A DNA stretch of 64,000 nucleotides, from assembly GCA_030827005.1 (NCBI GenBank), contig JAVBJL010000008.1, positions 23,926 through 87,925 on the forward strand, written 5' to 3'. Shown piece after piece: positions 23,431 through 36,901 of this stretch (within the stretch, counting starts at the first letter, position 1; each line of letters begins with the position of its first letter). Source of the stretch: Wigglesworthia glossinidia (GTDB lineage: Bacteria > Pseudomonadota > Gammaproteobacteria > Enterobacterales > Enterobacteriaceae). A model generated the notes under the pieces. That model was not told the origin of the DNA. It was given only the letters and a program-made list of their open reading frames with translations, and did not search any database. A program made the translations under genes and the position numbers.

Positions 23431-23664
23431 GTTAAGTATATAATGATTTATGAAAATATTTTTAGGATGTAATAAAAATTATATTTTACATTATATGAAA
23501 ATAGTTATTTATTTTTGTATATATGATTAAATAAAGTTTTTATTATTTTTTTCAAAATACCATTTTTTATACATTCATTTTTTTAACATAGATTATTGAA
23601 AAAAATTTAAAAAAATTAAAATTAATCAAATAAAAAATTTTTACAAAAAGTTGATTTTTTAAAA

Positions 23665-24264
23665 TTATTTATTTAATGTAGATAGCATATGACCCATCTT
23701 TTCAGCTTTAGTATCTAAATATTTAGCGTTATTAGGGTTGCGTCCAACAATTAACGGGACTCGTTCGGTAATATTAATTCCGGCAGAAGATAACATGTTA
23801 ACTTTATCTGGATTATTTGTTAATAAACGAATAGATTTAATTTTTAATAAACTTAATATTTCTGCGCATACTGTGAAATCCCTTTCGTCTGCAGCAAATC
23901 CTAATTGATAATTTGCTTCTACAGTATCAACCCCCTGGTCTTGTAAAGCATATGCACGAATTTTATTTAGAAGTCCGATGTTACGTCCTTCTTGTCGATG
24001 ATATATTAAAACGCCACAAGATTCATGTGCAATGGATGATAATGCAGCTTGTAGTTGAAAACCGCAATCGCAACGTAAACTAAATAACGCATCTCCAGTT
24101 AGACATTCAGAATGTATACGAGTTAAAATTGATGTATTTTCCTCAATGTTTCCATGAAGTAATGCAATATGATTACATTTTGTTTTAATTTCCTCAAAAC
24201 CTACCATAATAAATTCCGTCCATGGAGTAGGTAAACGAGCTTCTGTAATACGTACAATTTGCAT
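23665..24264 (-). CDS. ribA: GTP cyclohydrolase II
   Basis: [49 protein letters not shown]. Confidence 0.96.
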   Translation of the reverse strand: MQIVRITEARLPTPWTEFIMVGFEEIKTKCNHIALLHGNIEENTSILTRIHSECLTGDALFSLRCDCGFQLQAALSSIAHESCGVLIYHRQEGRNIGLLNKIRAYALQDQGVDTVEANYQLGFAADERDFTVCAEILSLLKIKSIRLLTNNPDKVNMLSSAGINITERVPLIVGRNPNNAKYLDTKAEKMGHMLSTLNK

Positions 24265-24799
24265 ATTTGCTCCAAAAAATCAAATGTTTAAATAAATTAC
24301 TACATAATTGTATTGATTTAAAAAAATTAATTATATTAAATATGATGTTAGCAATTAATTTATTTAAATAATAATTTTATTATATTTTATAGTATAAAAT
24401 ATATAATTGAAATTAAATATATACTATACATAGTTTAATATAAATATTTTTAAAAATAAATTTATAATAAAATTTTTAATTTGATGAAAATCGTTAAAAT
24501 CATAAATTATGATATAAAATAAAATTTTTATGATATACATTTTAGTTTATATCAAAAACTACATAATTTTTTTAAATGCAAATTTAATATAAATTAATAT
24601 TATAAATATTGATTACATATTTTTACTGTATAAATAATACTTAATTTTTTGAAGTCCTATAAGTGATTTATTGTAAGAACAACTATTAAATATTATTTAT
24701 TGAACAGCAATCTGATTAGCAAAAATAAAAAAATATTTTTTTAAATTAAAGATAAACATATACTGATTATTTAAATTAATATAAATTTTTACATATAAT

Positions 24800-25510
24800 A
24801 TGTTAGAAAAACAAAAACTATCTCCAATCATTGTGGCATTAGATTATTCGGATCCAGAACAAGCAATTTATTTTTCTAAAAAAATCTCTCCTATGCAATG
24901 TCAACTAAAAATTGGACAAGAACTTTTTATAAATTCAGGAGCATTTTTAATACATTATTTACATAAAAAAGGATTTAAAATTTTTTTAGACCTTAAATTT
25001 TACGATATTCCCAATACAGTAAAAAAGTCAGTATATGCTGTGACAAAATTAGATATATGGATGCTTAGCTTACATATAGTTGGAGGGAAAAGTATGATGC
25101 TATCTGCTCGATCCGCTCTTTCTTGTTACAAGAATCATATTCCTAAAATTATAGGCGTTACTATATTAACTAGTATGAATAAATTAGAACTACGTCGTAT
25201 TGGAATTTTTACCTCATCTATGCTTAGTTATGTAAAAAAATTATCTATTTTCGCTAAAAAATGTAAATTAGACGGTATTGTATGCTCTCCGTGGGAAGCA
25301 AAAAGTATTAGAAAATTATTTGGAAAAAATTTTATTATTGTTACTCCAGGAATACGACCTAAAACAACAAAATATTACGATCAAAAAAGAGTTATGACTC
25401 CTAAAAAAGCAATAAAATCTGGTGCAGATTTTTTAGTAATTGGACGTCCAATTACACAATCAGACAGGCCAGATGTAATGTTAAAAAGAATTTTATCCGA
25501 AATAAATTAA
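24800..25510 (+). CDS. pyrF: Orotidine 5'-phosphate decarboxylase
   Basis: IIVALDYSDPEQA, FLDLKFYDIPNTV, VTPGIRP, GADFLVIGRPITQS. Confidence 0.95.
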   Translation: MLEKQKLSPIIVALDYSDPEQAIYFSKKISPMQCQLKIGQELFINSGAFLIHYLHKKGFKIFLDLKFYDIPNTVKKSVYAVTKLDIWMLSLHIVGGKSMMLSARSALSCYKNHIPKIIGVTILTSMNKLELRRIGIFTSSMLSYVKKLSIFAKKCKLDGIVCSPWEAKSIRKLFGKNFIIVTPGIRPKTTKYYDQKRVMTPKKAIKSGADFLVIGRPITQSDRPDVMLKRILSEIN

Positions 25511-25619
25511 ATTTTTCAAAATTAAAAAATTTTTAAAATTATGCTATTTACAATAGTTATTTAGTAATATCAAAATTTAACTAATTTAATTTTTTATTTT
25601 AAAAATAATTTAAATTATG

Positions 25620-26408
25620 TTATTCCTGATTATTTACTGCAGACATTATATGAAATCCACCGTCAGCATGAATAATTTCTCCTGTAATTACAGATGATAA
25701 ATCAGAAAATAAAAACGTGGCAACATCGCCTACATCATGAATATTAATTACCTTTTTTAAAGGCGTCATAGATTCATAGTGTTTTAACATTTTTTTAAAA
25801 TTTTTAATACTCGAAGCCGCTAAAGTTTTTATTGGTGCAGCAGAAATTGCGTTTACTCTAATATTTTTAGAACCTAATGAATATGCTATATAACGTACGC
25901 TAGATTCTAAAGAAGCTTTCGCAATTCCCATAACATTGTAATTTGGTATAACTTTCTCGGATCCTATATATGTAATAGTTACTATGCTCCCTCCGGGGTT
26001 AATCATAGATTTACTAATTTTAGACATTTCTGAAAAACTGTATACACTTATATTTTGTGCATTTTTAAAATCTTCTTGAGTCACAGCATCTAAGTAATTT
26101 CCTGATAATTGTTTTGGATTTGCATAAGCAATAGAATGTAAAAATCCATCAAATGTTTTCCATGATTTTTTTAAATTTTCAAACAAATGATAAACATCTT
26201 GTTTATTACTTACATCACATGGAAGTATAATATCGGAATAAAATTGTTTTTTTACAATGTTTTCGATACGTTTTTTTATTTTTTCATTTTGGTAAGTAAA
26301 TGCTAATTCTGCTTTTTCTCTATGCATTGCACAAGCAATGCCATATGCTATAGAGTATTTGTTAACCATTCCTGTGATTAAAAATCGTTTTCCAGATAAT
26401 AAATTCAT
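25620..26408 (-). CDS. fabI: Enoyl-ACP reductase (NADH) FabI
   Basis: GKRFLITGMVNKYSIAYGIACAMHREKAELAFTYQ; YNVMGIAKASLESSVRYIA. Confidence 0.96.
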   Translation of the reverse strand: MNLLSGKRFLITGMVNKYSIAYGIACAMHREKAELAFTYQNEKIKKRIENIVKKQFYSDIILPCDVSNKQDVYHLFENLKKSWKTFDGFLHSIAYANPKQLSGNYLDAVTQEDFKNAQNISVYSFSEMSKISKSMINPGGSIVTITYIGSEKVIPNYNVMGIAKASLESSVRYIAYSLGSKNIRVNAISAAPIKTLAASSIKNFKKMLKHYESMTPLKKVINIHDVGDVATFLFSDLSSVITGEIIHADGGFHIMSAVNNQE

Positions 26409-26763
26409 ATTTTATTTTCCTAAAATTTGATAAATGATATTACTATTTATAATATTTTGTGTAGTATCAAAAAAATATAATTATTTAAAATTTTTTTAAA
26501 ACAAAAAATAAACTAGTATATTAAAATGTTTTAGTTTGCATAATTAATACGAAAATATGCATTTTCTTGATATGTTATGAGTAAAAAAATAATCATTTTT
26601 ATACCGTCAATACATATACTATATATCAATTAACTTATAAAAATAATATATTTAATATAAATCAAATATAAAAATATCAATAAAATTTGATTTTATATGG
26701 TCATTTTATAATATTTATATTAAAATTAAATAATACTTATTTGTTTTTAACATAAATTTTTAT

Positions 26764-27141
26764 ATGAAACACTTAACTAATGCAGTTAAATATTATAATT
26801 ATATACAGAATCCATTGCAAAAATTTTTTTTGACTGATACTGCTGTAAAAAAAATTAAACAACTAATAATAAAAGATCAATCTATTTTAGGTATACGTAT
26901 ATTACTAAAAAAATCTGGATGTGCAGGTTGGAGTTATTTTATGAGTACAGTGTTTAAATTTGTAGAAAATGATTTCATATATGAATATAAAGGAATAAAA
27001 ATATGTACACCAAAAAAATTTTTGCCACTGATTAATAAGATTGAATTAGATTATATTAAAACTGGATTAAATCATAAGTTTGTATTTAATAATCCAAATG
27101 TGAAAAATACATGCGGTTGCGGTAAAAGTATAAATTTTTAA
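26764..27141 (+). CDS. sufA: Fe-S cluster assembly scaffold SufA
   Basis: 125 aa; SGCAGWSY and NTCGCGKS cysteine motifs; first gene of the suf operon. Confidence 0.92.
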   Translation: MKHLTNAVKYYNYIQNPLQKFFLTDTAVKKIKQLIIKDQSILGIRILLKKSGCAGWSYFMSTVFKFVENDFIYEYKGIKICTPKKFLPLINKIELDYIKTGLNHKFVFNNPNVKNTCGCGKSINF

Positions 27142-27155
27142 CGAGATAATATTTT

Positions 27156-28631
27156 ATGGAAAATAAAATTAGTTATTCTAGTAATTTAAACAAGTGCAAT
27201 ATGCATTTAGATAAATATAAAGAAGGATTTACTACAAATTTAAAAACAGATGAACTAGAAAAAGGAATTAATGAAAAAATAGTACGATCTATATCTAAAA
27301 AACGTCATGAACCCGATTGGATGTTAGATTTTAGATTACAGGCATATACGTCATGGATAAAAATGCATGAACCACATTGGTTGCATGGACAATTTGATCC
27401 AATTAACTACAATGAGTATAGCTATTATTCTGCGCCACAGTGTGATGCATGTCAAGATAATAAAAAAAATAAAACACAAGCTTCTTCCAACAACTATCTT
27501 GTTCCCGAAGTAAAACATACATTTGAAAAGCTAGGAATACCTACTAAAGAAAATAATAACATAGCAATTGATGCCATATTTGATTCCGTTTCTGTTTCAA
27601 CTACATACCAAGATAAACTAAAAGAGATAGGTATTATTTTTTGTTCTTTTAGCGAAGCTATTCAAAATCATCCAGAACTCGTACGTAAATATCTAGGCAG
27701 TGTTGTTCCTGCAGACGATAATTTTTTTGCAGCTTTAAACGCCGCAGTAGCTTCAGATGGAACATTTGTATATATTCCAAAAAATGTAAAATGTCCAGTA
27801 GATTTATCTACATATTTTCGTATAAATTCGGCTAACACTGGTCAATTCGAACGTACTATTTTAATAGCAGATAATTATAGTACAGTAAGTTATATTGAAG
27901 GATGTTCTGCTCCGATACGTAATAGTTATCAACTGCATGCTGCCGTCGTAGAAGTCATTATATTAGATTATGCTACAGTAAAATATTCTACCGTACAAAA
28001 TTGGTTTCCAGGAAATTTTAAACAGGGAGGTATATTAAATTTTGTTACAAAACGTGCTTTATGTAAAGGAAAAAAATCAAAAATGTCTTGGACACAATCT
28101 GAAACTGGATCTGCGATTACATGGAAATATCCTAGTGTTATTTTACAAGGAGACTATTCGATAGGAGAATTTTTTTCTATTGCTTTAACAAAAAGCTATC
28201 AACAAGCAGATACGGGTACGAAAATGATTCATATAGGTAAAAATAGTAAATCAACTATTATATCTAAAACAATATCTTCTGGAAGAAGTAATAATACGTA
28301 TCGAGGTTTAGTAAAAATCGCACCACAAGCAAAATACTCACGAAATTTCACTCAATGTGATTCGATGTTGATTGGTAAAAAATCTGGCGCACATACTTTT
28401 CCAGATATTCAAGTGCATAATGAAAGTTCCCAAATTGAACATGAAGCTACAACTTCTAAAATAGAAGAAGATCAAATTTTTTATTGTCAACAACGCGGTA
28501 TAAGCACAAATGACGCAATTTCAATGATTGTAAATGGATTTTGTAAAGAAATATTTTCTAAATTACCATTAGAGTTCGCTATAGAAGCAGAAAAATTACT
28601 TCATATTAATTTAGATCAAAGTGTTGGTTAA
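27156..28631 (+). CDS. sufB: Fe-S cluster assembly protein SufB
   Basis: 491 aa; EPDWMLDFRLQAYTSWIKM; SFCS-like core and TFPDIQVHN. Confidence 0.97.
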   Translation: MENKISYSSNLNKCNMHLDKYKEGFTTNLKTDELEKGINEKIVRSISKKRHEPDWMLDFRLQAYTSWIKMHEPHWLHGQFDPINYNEYSYYSAPQCDACQDNKKNKTQASSNNYLVPEVKHTFEKLGIPTKENNNIAIDAIFDSVSVSTTYQDKLKEIGIIFCSFSEAIQNHPELVRKYLGSVVPADDNFFAALNAAVASDGTFVYIPKNVKCPVDLSTYFRINSANTGQFERTILIADNYSTVSYIEGCSAPIRNSYQLHAAVVEVIILDYATVKYSTVQNWFPGNFKQGGILNFVTKRALCKGKKSKMSWTQSETGSAITWKYPSVILQGDYSIGEFFSIALTKSYQQADTGTKMIHIGKNSKSTIISKTISSGRSNNTYRGLVKIAPQAKYSRNFTQCDSMLIGKKSGAHTFPDIQVHNESSQIEHEATTSKIEEDQIFYCQQRGISTNDAISMIVNGFCKEIFSKLPLEFAIEAEKLLHINLDQSVG

Positions 28632-28679
28632 ATCAATAAAAACGTTTTAATAGAAATATGATTTTTAGGGACAGATAAC

Positions 28680-29408
28680 ATGTTATTAATTCAAAATTTA
28701 AAAGTTATAGTTGATAAACAACTGATTTTAAATAAATTAAATTTAAAAATAAAAAAAGGAGAAATACATGCAATTATGGGTCCAAATGGATCAGGAAAAA
28801 GTACTCTCGCAGACACTTTATCTGGGAAAAAACACTGTATTATTTCTTCTGGAAAAATTTTATTCAAAAAAATTAATCTTTCTCAACTTACCCCAGAAGA
28901 AAGAGCAGGAGAAGGCATATTTATAGCATTTCAATATCCTATGGAAATACCTGGAATAAATAATAAAACCTTTTTACATACTAGCGTGAATGCCGTACGT
29001 AAATATCAAAATAAACCCCATTTAGATATTTTTAACTTTTCTCAGATATATAAAAAAAATTTAAATTTACTTAATATTTCCGAATCATTTATGCAAAGAT
29101 CATTGAATATGGGGTTTTCAGGAGGAGAAAAAAAACGAAATGAAATTTTACAAATGATTACACTGCAGCCCAGTTTATGCATACTAGATGAAATAGATTC
29201 AGGATTAGATATAGACTCATTAAAAAATATTGCTAATTGTATAAACATGTTACGTGATAAAAATCGTGCTTTTATTATCATTACACATTATCAGCGTATA
29301 TTAAATTACATACTACCAGATTATGTGCATATATTAAATAAAGGAAAAATTATACAATCCGGAAGTTTTGAATTAGTAAAACATATCGAGGAATATGGAT
29401 ATGGATAA
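28680..29408 (+). CDS. sufC: Fe-S cluster assembly ATPase SufC
   Basis: MGPNGSGKSTLADTLSG, FSGGEKKRNEILQM, LDEIDSGLDIDSL. Confidence 0.96.
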   Translation: MLLIQNLKVIVDKQLILNKLNLKIKKGEIHAIMGPNGSGKSTLADTLSGKKHCIISSGKILFKKINLSQLTPEERAGEGIFIAFQYPMEIPGINNKTFLHTSVNAVRKYQNKPHLDIFNFSQIYKKNLNLLNISESFMQRSLNMGFSGGEKKRNEILQMITLQPSLCILDEIDSGLDIDSLKNIANCINMLRDKNRAFIIITHYQRILNYILPDYVHILNKGKIIQSGSFELVKHIEEYGYG

Positions 29409-30684
29409 ATTAAAATATAATAAATATATTGTTAATATTTTAAATCAATATCATAAATTATTTTTTTGCAAAAAACGTTCAAATAATTCTCATAAACACT
29501 GGAACAAAATTATTAAATTCAAATCATCAAATTATTCAAAAAATATTTTTCATAGTGCGTTTTTAAAAAATTTTTTTAAAAAAACACTTTTTATACCAGA
29601 AAAAAATACGATTAATAATTCTAAATTAAATACACCTTTACTATCAGTATCGAGTTATAAATTGGTATTTTTTAATGGTTTTTTTTGTAAAAGTTTAAGT
29701 GATAATGATTATGGAGAATGGAAAATAAAAATACAGAAAAAAAATAAAATACATACATCTCCTAAATTTTTAATAAAATCCAATTTTTTTTTGCATCTAT
29801 CAGAAAGTTTAAGCGAAGACATTATCTGTATTGATTTAGAAAAAAATTCAAAAGTTTCTAAACCATTATATTTGATTCAAATTAGTGAAGGAAAAGAAAA
29901 TAACAAAATTGCTATAATAAATTCTCGTATTCATGTCAATATAAAAGAAAATGCTCGAGGAGAAATAATAGAGCATTTTTTAGGAAATAACAACTATTCT
30001 TATTGCAATAACGTACGAACAACTTTTTTATTAGACGATCATGCTCAAATAAATTATATAAAAATTAATCTTGATAATTTTAATAGTTATCATTTTTCTA
30101 ATAACGATATCCTTTTAAATAAAAATTCTAAATTTTTTAATCACATTTTTACTTTTGGCGGATGTATTTACCAAAATCACTCTAATATAGCACTTAAAGA
30201 TTCAAATATTAATTTGCTCATTAACAGCTTATCTATTCCAAGTAGTAAACAAATTATCGATATAAATACATACGTAGATCATCAATCTTGTTTATGTAAA
30301 AGTCGACAGTTGCATAAAATGATTTTATCTGAATGTTCTAAAGGAAAGTTTTTTGGAATTATTAAAGTTGAAAAAAATGCGATAAAGACAGATGGTCATA
30401 TGAAAAATGATAATTTGTTAACTAGTAAATATACTCAAATAAATACGAAGCCTCAACTAGAAATTTATGCAGATGATGTAAAATGTAGTCATGGTGCTAC
30501 CATTGGATATATAAATTCGAAACACTTATTTTATTTAAGATCTAGAGGAATTTCAAAAACAAATGCAAAAAAAATGATTATACATGCATTTGCTTTAGAA
30601 GTACTTAAGCATATATCTAATAAATCAGTTTATGATATTTTAAATAATTTAATTATATCATTTTTAGAGAAAATAAAAATATGA
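29395..30684 (+). CDS. sufD: Fe-S cluster assembly protein SufD
   Basis: 429 aa; LEIYADDVKCSHGATIGYI; divergent N-terminus; 14-nt overlap with sufC. Confidence 0.92.
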   Translation: MDMDKLKYNKYIVNILNQYHKLFFCKKRSNNSHKHWNKIIKFKSSNYSKNIFHSAFLKNFFKKTLFIPEKNTINNSKLNTPLLSVSSYKLVFFNGFFCKSLSDNDYGEWKIKIQKKNKIHTSPKFLIKSNFFLHLSESLSEDIICIDLEKNSKVSKPLYLIQISEGKENNKIAIINSRIHVNIKENARGEIIEHFLGNNNYSYCNNVRTTFLLDDHAQINYIKINLDNFNSYHFSNNDILLNKNSKFFNHIFTFGGCIYQNHSNIALKDSNINLLINSLSIPSSKQIIDINTYVDHQSCLCKSRQLHKMILSECSKGKFFGIIKVEKNAIKTDGHMKNDNLLTSKYTQINTKPQLEIYADDVKCSHGATIGYINSKHLFYLRSRGISKTNAKKMIIHAFALEVLKHISNKSVYDILNNLIISFLEKIKI

Positions 30685-31913
30685 TTTACCCAATTAAGAA
30701 TATTCGAGAAGATTTTCCTATTTTAAAACAAAAAGTTAATAATTATCCATTAATTTATCTTGATAGCGCAGCTAGTGCTCAAAGACCGAAATATGTTTTT
30801 GAAAGAGAAATTCAGTATGCATCAGAACAACATTCTGCTGTTCATAGAGGAATTCATACTTTAAGCAAAAATGCTACAAAATATATGGAAGATATTAGAT
30901 CAAAAATTGCGTATTTTCTCAATGCAAAATCAGAAACAGAAATTATTTTTGTTAAAGGAGCTACAGAAGGAATTAATTTAGTTGCTTATTCTTGGGGTGA
31001 AAACTATATAAATACAGGAGATAATATAGTAATTACTCAAATGGAACATCACGCCAACATTGTACCATGGCAAATACTTGCAAGAAAAAATAAAATAGAA
31101 ATTAGATATATTCCACTATTATTTAATGGAAGATTAGATATTGATCAATTAAAAAATATTATTAACCACAAAACACGTCTATTATGCATTACACATATGT
31201 CGAATGTTTTAGGTACATTTAACGAAGTAGAAACAATTATTAAAAAAATAAAAAAACTTTATAAGATTACAGTATTAATTGATGGAGCACAAGCAATTGT
31301 GCATCACGATGTAGATGTACAAAAAATTAATTGTGATTTTTATGTTTTTTCAGGACATAAATTGTATGGACCGCCAGGGATAGGAGTATTATATGGCAAA
31401 AAAGAAATACTAGATAGTATGCCTCCATGGGAAGGAGGCGGAGGTATGATTCAAAATGTTTGTTTAAATTCAGGAGTAACATTTAATTCTGTTCCATGGA
31501 AATTTGAAGCCGGGTCCCCTAATATTTCCGGGATTATCGGATTAGGTGCGGCTATAGATTATATAAATCAAATAGGGAAGGCTCATATTCATATACATGA
31601 AAATCAAATAATAAATTATGCCTTATTAAAACTAAAGAGTATTCCCAAAATTAAAATTTATGGATCAGAACCATTTTCTGGATTAATTTCTTTTAATTTA
31701 GAAAATCATCATGCTTATGATATTGGATTAATACTCAATGAATATGGTATTGCTATTCGTACTGGACATCATTGTGCTATGCCTATTATGAAATTTTTTA
31801 AAATAGATAGTATGTGTAGAATATCAATAGCTATGTATACAAATAAATCGGATATTCGCTATTTTATAAAAAAACTAATTAAGACAATAAATTTTTTAGA
31901 AAAAATTAATTAA
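30681..31913 (+). CDS. sufS: Cysteine desulfurase SufS
   Basis: YLDSAASAQRP, QMEHHANIVPWQ, FSGHKLYGPPGIGVLYGK, RTGHHCAMPIM. Confidence 0.97.
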   Translation: MIYPIKNIREDFPILKQKVNNYPLIYLDSAASAQRPKYVFEREIQYASEQHSAVHRGIHTLSKNATKYMEDIRSKIAYFLNAKSETEIIFVKGATEGINLVAYSWGENYINTGDNIVITQMEHHANIVPWQILARKNKIEIRYIPLLFNGRLDIDQLKNIINHKTRLLCITHMSNVLGTFNEVETIIKKIKKLYKITVLIDGAQAIVHHDVDVQKINCDFYVFSGHKLYGPPGIGVLYGKKEILDSMPPWEGGGGMIQNVCLNSGVTFNSVPWKFEAGSPNISGIIGLGAAIDYINQIGKAHIHIHENQIINYALLKLKSIPKIKIYGSEPFSGLISFNLENHHAYDIGLILNEYGIAIRTGHHCAMPIMKFFKIDSMCRISIAMYTNKSDIRYFIKKLIKTINFLEKIN

Positions 31914-31931
31914 TAATCGATATCATATTTT

Positions 31932-32339
31932 ATGAATAAACATGAATTTATAAAAAATTTTTCTTATTTACATAATTGGCAAGAAAAATATTTATACCTA
32001 ATAGAATTAGGAAAAAGCTTATCTCCATTTCCTGAAAAATTTAAAAATTCTAATCATCTTGTTACTGGATGTCAGAATCTTGTTTGGATTGCATTATTAC
32101 TTAATCGAGGTCAAATAAAATTTTATGGAGAAAGTAATTCCGTTATTGTTAAAGGATTAATAGCGGTTTTATTTATTTTATATAAGAATTTAAAGGTATC
32201 TGAACTAGTTTTATACGATATCAATTCATACCTAAAACGTTTATCTTTAACAGATCACCTAACCCCTTCTCGAATGCAAGGGTTAGGCGCTATTATTAAT
32301 TTTATAAAAAAATCGGCTTTTTTTCTACAAAAAAATTAA
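31932..32339 (+). CDS. sufE: Sulfur acceptor SufE
   Basis: 135 aa; VTGCQNLVWI active cysteine; SRMQGLGAII. Confidence 0.93.
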   Translation: MNKHEFIKNFSYLHNWQEKYLYLIELGKSLSPFPEKFKNSNHLVTGCQNLVWIALLLNRGQIKFYGESNSVIVKGLIAVLFILYKNLKVSELVLYDINSYLKRLSLTDHLTPSRMQGLGAIINFIKKSAFFLQKN

Positions 32340-32357
32340 AAATTTGAACAATAAAAT

Positions 32358-32591
32358 TTATTTTCTATAATAAAAAGAACGATTATTAAGACGCTGATTT
32401 GCACGATCCGCTTCTTCTTTGGCTATGTGAGCATCTGATTTAATATTTTTCAAATCTTCTGAAATATGATCTATTTGATTATGCAGTTCTTTTATATCAG
32501 AATTTAGCTTGCTATTACTTGGACTATTTGTACAACTTGTTAGTATTAATACGCTAAAAATTATGTTTAGTACGATTTTATGATTTAACAT
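32358..32591 (-). CDS. lpp: Major outer membrane (Braun) lipoprotein Lpp
   Basis: 77 aa; lipobox LTSC; heptad repeats; ADRANQRLNNRSFYYRK with terminal crosslinkable Lys. Confidence 0.93.
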   Translation of the reverse strand: MLNHKIVLNIIFSVLILTSCTNSPSNSKLNSDIKELHNQIDHISEDLKNIKSDAHIAKEEADRANQRLNNRSFYYRK

Positions 32592-32891
32592 TTTATTTCC
32601 TTAAATAAATCACTTATTAGAATCGAATTGTATTTGATATGAAAAAATTATTTCTATTTTTTTATTAAAGACATATAGAGTTAATTTTTTTGTTTATTAT
32701 ATTCAAAACTAATTTTTTTATTATATTAAATAACATATATATATTGTAGTATTTTATTTTTATAATTTTTAATAAAAAATTCATATTAAAATGTATACAT
32801 ATTAATAATGTGCTAAAATTTTTGTTATTTTATCTTTCGAATATGTATTGATTTAAAAAATCTAATACTTTAATCTTATTAATTTCAATAA

Positions 32892-34520
<1,629 letters not shown>

Positions 34521-34584
34521 TATATTTATTTAATATTATTTTAGTATAGTATTAAATGCTATCCACATATTAATATAAAATATA

Positions 34585-35889
34585 ATGTATACTACAAAAA
34601 TTATTAAAGTTATTGGTCGTGAGATTTTGGATTCAAGAGGTAAACCTACAGTAGAAGCCGAAGTTCATTTATCAGGTGGAATTATAGGAAGAGCCTCCTC
34701 TCCATCCGGAATATCTATTGGCTCTAAAGAAGCATATGAATTACGCGATGAAGATCCTTCACGTTTTTTGGGAGCAGGTGTTACAAAAGCAGTAGCAATA
34801 ATAAATAAAAAAATTTCGAAATCTTTAGTTAAAAAAAATGCTGAAGAGCAAAAAAATATTGACGATATCATGATTAATTTAGATGGAACAGATAATAAAT
34901 CTAAATTAGGAGCAAATTCAATTTTGGCCGTATCACTTGCAAACGCTAAAGCAGTTTCAAAAATAAGAAAAATTCCTTTATATAAATATATATCAGAATT
35001 AAATGAAGTACCAGAAATATTCTCTATGCCATTACCAATGATTAATGTTATTAATGGAGGAAAACATACAAATAATAATATTGATATTCAAGAATTTATG
35101 ATTCAACCAGTTAGTGCAAAGAATATTAAGCACGCAATTCAAATGGGTGCCGAAGTATTTCATAATTTAGGAAAAATATTGCATGAGCAGGGAATGAGTA
35201 CTTCTATCGGAGATGAGGGAGGATATTCTCCGAATTTACAATCTAATATTGTTGCATTGAATTTAATTCAAGAAGCAATAGAAAAATCTGGATTTCGTAT
35301 AGGAATAGATATCACATTAGCAATTGATTGTGCAGCATCAGAGTTTTTTGAAAAAAGTTACCAATCATATTATTTAAAAAGTGAAAAGCAAATGTTTTCA
35401 TCCTATGAATTTATAAAATATTTAACTGATCTTACAAATAAATACCCAATTCTTTCTATTGAAGATGGTTTACATGAAAATGATTTATCGGGATTTAAAA
35501 TTTTAACAAATTCTTTAGGAAAAAAAATTCAAATTGTCGGAGATGATTTATTTGTCACTAATTCTAAATTATTAGATTATGGGATAAAAAACGGTATTGC
35601 TAATTCTATTTTAATTAAACCCAACCAGATTGGCTCTTTAACAGAAACATTAAAAGTAATCAAAATTGCTAAACAAGCAGGATATTCCACTATCATTTCA
35701 CATCGATCTGGAGAAACTGAAGATGTTACGATAGCAGACTTATCAGTTGGAACAGCATCAGGACAAATTAAAACGGGCTCTATGAGCCGATCGGATCGTA
35801 TAGCAAAATATAATAGATTGATTCGTATTGAAGAGGAGTTAAGATTTCAAGCTCCATTTCATGGACGAGTAGAAATTAAGAATCAATAA
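34585..35889 (+). CDS. eno: Enolase
   Basis: 434 aa; [33 protein letters not shown]. Confidence 0.97.
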   Translation: MYTTKIIKVIGREILDSRGKPTVEAEVHLSGGIIGRASSPSGISIGSKEAYELRDEDPSRFLGAGVTKAVAIINKKISKSLVKKNAEEQKNIDDIMINLDGTDNKSKLGANSILAVSLANAKAVSKIRKIPLYKYISELNEVPEIFSMPLPMINVINGGKHTNNNIDIQEFMIQPVSAKNIKHAIQMGAEVFHNLGKILHEQGMSTSIGDEGGYSPNLQSNIVALNLIQEAIEKSGFRIGIDITLAIDCAASEFFEKSYQSYYLKSEKQMFSSYEFIKYLTDLTNKYPILSIEDGLHENDLSGFKILTNSLGKKIQIVGDDLFVTNSKLLDYGIKNGIANSILIKPNQIGSLTETLKVIKIAKQAGYSTIISHRSGETEDVTIADLSVGTASGQIKTGSMSRSDRIAKYNRLIRIEEELRFQAPFHGRVEIKNQ

Positions 35890-35899
35890 AATTTAAATT

Positions 35900-36829
35900 C
35901 TAATTTTTTACAATATTAATTGGAAATCCATGACGCTCCTGAAATGCTTTTGTTACAACAAATTGATTCACTTTTGGATCTCGTATAAAATCATATATTT
36001 TTTTAGGAATTTTAATTGGATCATGATAAAGCGATTTAAATGTTTTTAAACTATTTGATAATGGATAGTGCACTTCTATATATTTACTTCCATCTAATTC
36101 CAGAGAAACCTTGATCGGTTCATTAATAAATTTTACTACGGTTCCAATTGGAACATGATCAAATAAATATTTGATATCCGCATCTCTTAATCGAATACAT
36201 CCATGAGTTACGCGTAATCCAATACCAAAATTTGCATTTGTTCCATGAATAGCGTATAAATTTTCTAAATATAAAGCATATAGCCCCATTGGGTTATTTT
36301 TTCCAGGAGGATAAACTTTTAATAAAATTTTTCCTCTAGATAAATATTCTTTACGCATAGATTGCGTTGGTATCCAAGTTGGTCCATACTTTTTATTTTT
36401 AATAAAAGTAGTCCAGTTATTTGGTGTTTCTGTTCCTACTTGTCCAATACCAATAGGAAAAATTATTACTATATTAGAATTTTTAGGAAAATAAAATAAT
36501 CTCATTTCAACAGTATTTATAACAATCCCTGTATACTGAATATCTGGTAAAATAAGTTGTTTTGGAATAATTATTTTTGTGCCTGCTACTGGTAAGAAGA
36601 CATCTACTCCTGGATTAGCAGCTAATATATTTGTTAATCCTACATTAAATTTTTTAGCAAAATACTCTAAAGAATACGAATTATTTTTTGGTATAGTAAT
36701 AACGAAGTTTTCTCCAATTATTCTGCTACCATTTTTAGGTAGTTGATATATTTCTGAATAAGTAATTTTGCAGAATATTATTCCTAATATGCATATTTTA
36801 AGGTGGATAACCAATTTTCTAATGTACAT
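35900..36829 (-). CDS. ldtA: L,D-transpeptidase (YbiS/ErfK/YcfS family) with LysM-like region
   Basis: 309 aa; signal peptide; YkuD motif YAIHGTNANFGIGLRVTHGCIRLRDADI; which paralogue is uncertain. Confidence 0.85.
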   Translation of the reverse strand: MYIRKLVIHLKICILGIIFCKITYSEIYQLPKNGSRIIGENFVITIPKNNSYSLEYFAKKFNVGLTNILAANPGVDVFLPVAGTKIIIPKQLILPDIQYTGIVINTVEMRLFYFPKNSNIVIIFPIGIGQVGTETPNNWTTFIKNKKYGPTWIPTQSMRKEYLSRGKILLKVYPPGKNNPMGLYALYLENLYAIHGTNANFGIGLRVTHGCIRLRDADIKYLFDHVPIGTVVKFINEPIKVSLELDGSKYIEVHYPLSNSLKTFKSLYHDPIKIPKKIYDFIRDPKVNQFVVTKAFQERHGFPINIVKN

Positions 36830-36901
36830 TTTGCTTCAGATATTATAAATATAAAATAAAAAACCTGTATTTTTTTAATTTTAAAATTTTTAAAAAAATT
36901 A

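Noticed and set aside
34561-34568. TATCCACA motif resembling a DnaA box between pyrG and eno
   Set aside because: Single imperfect copy, no cluster or skew evidence for an origin
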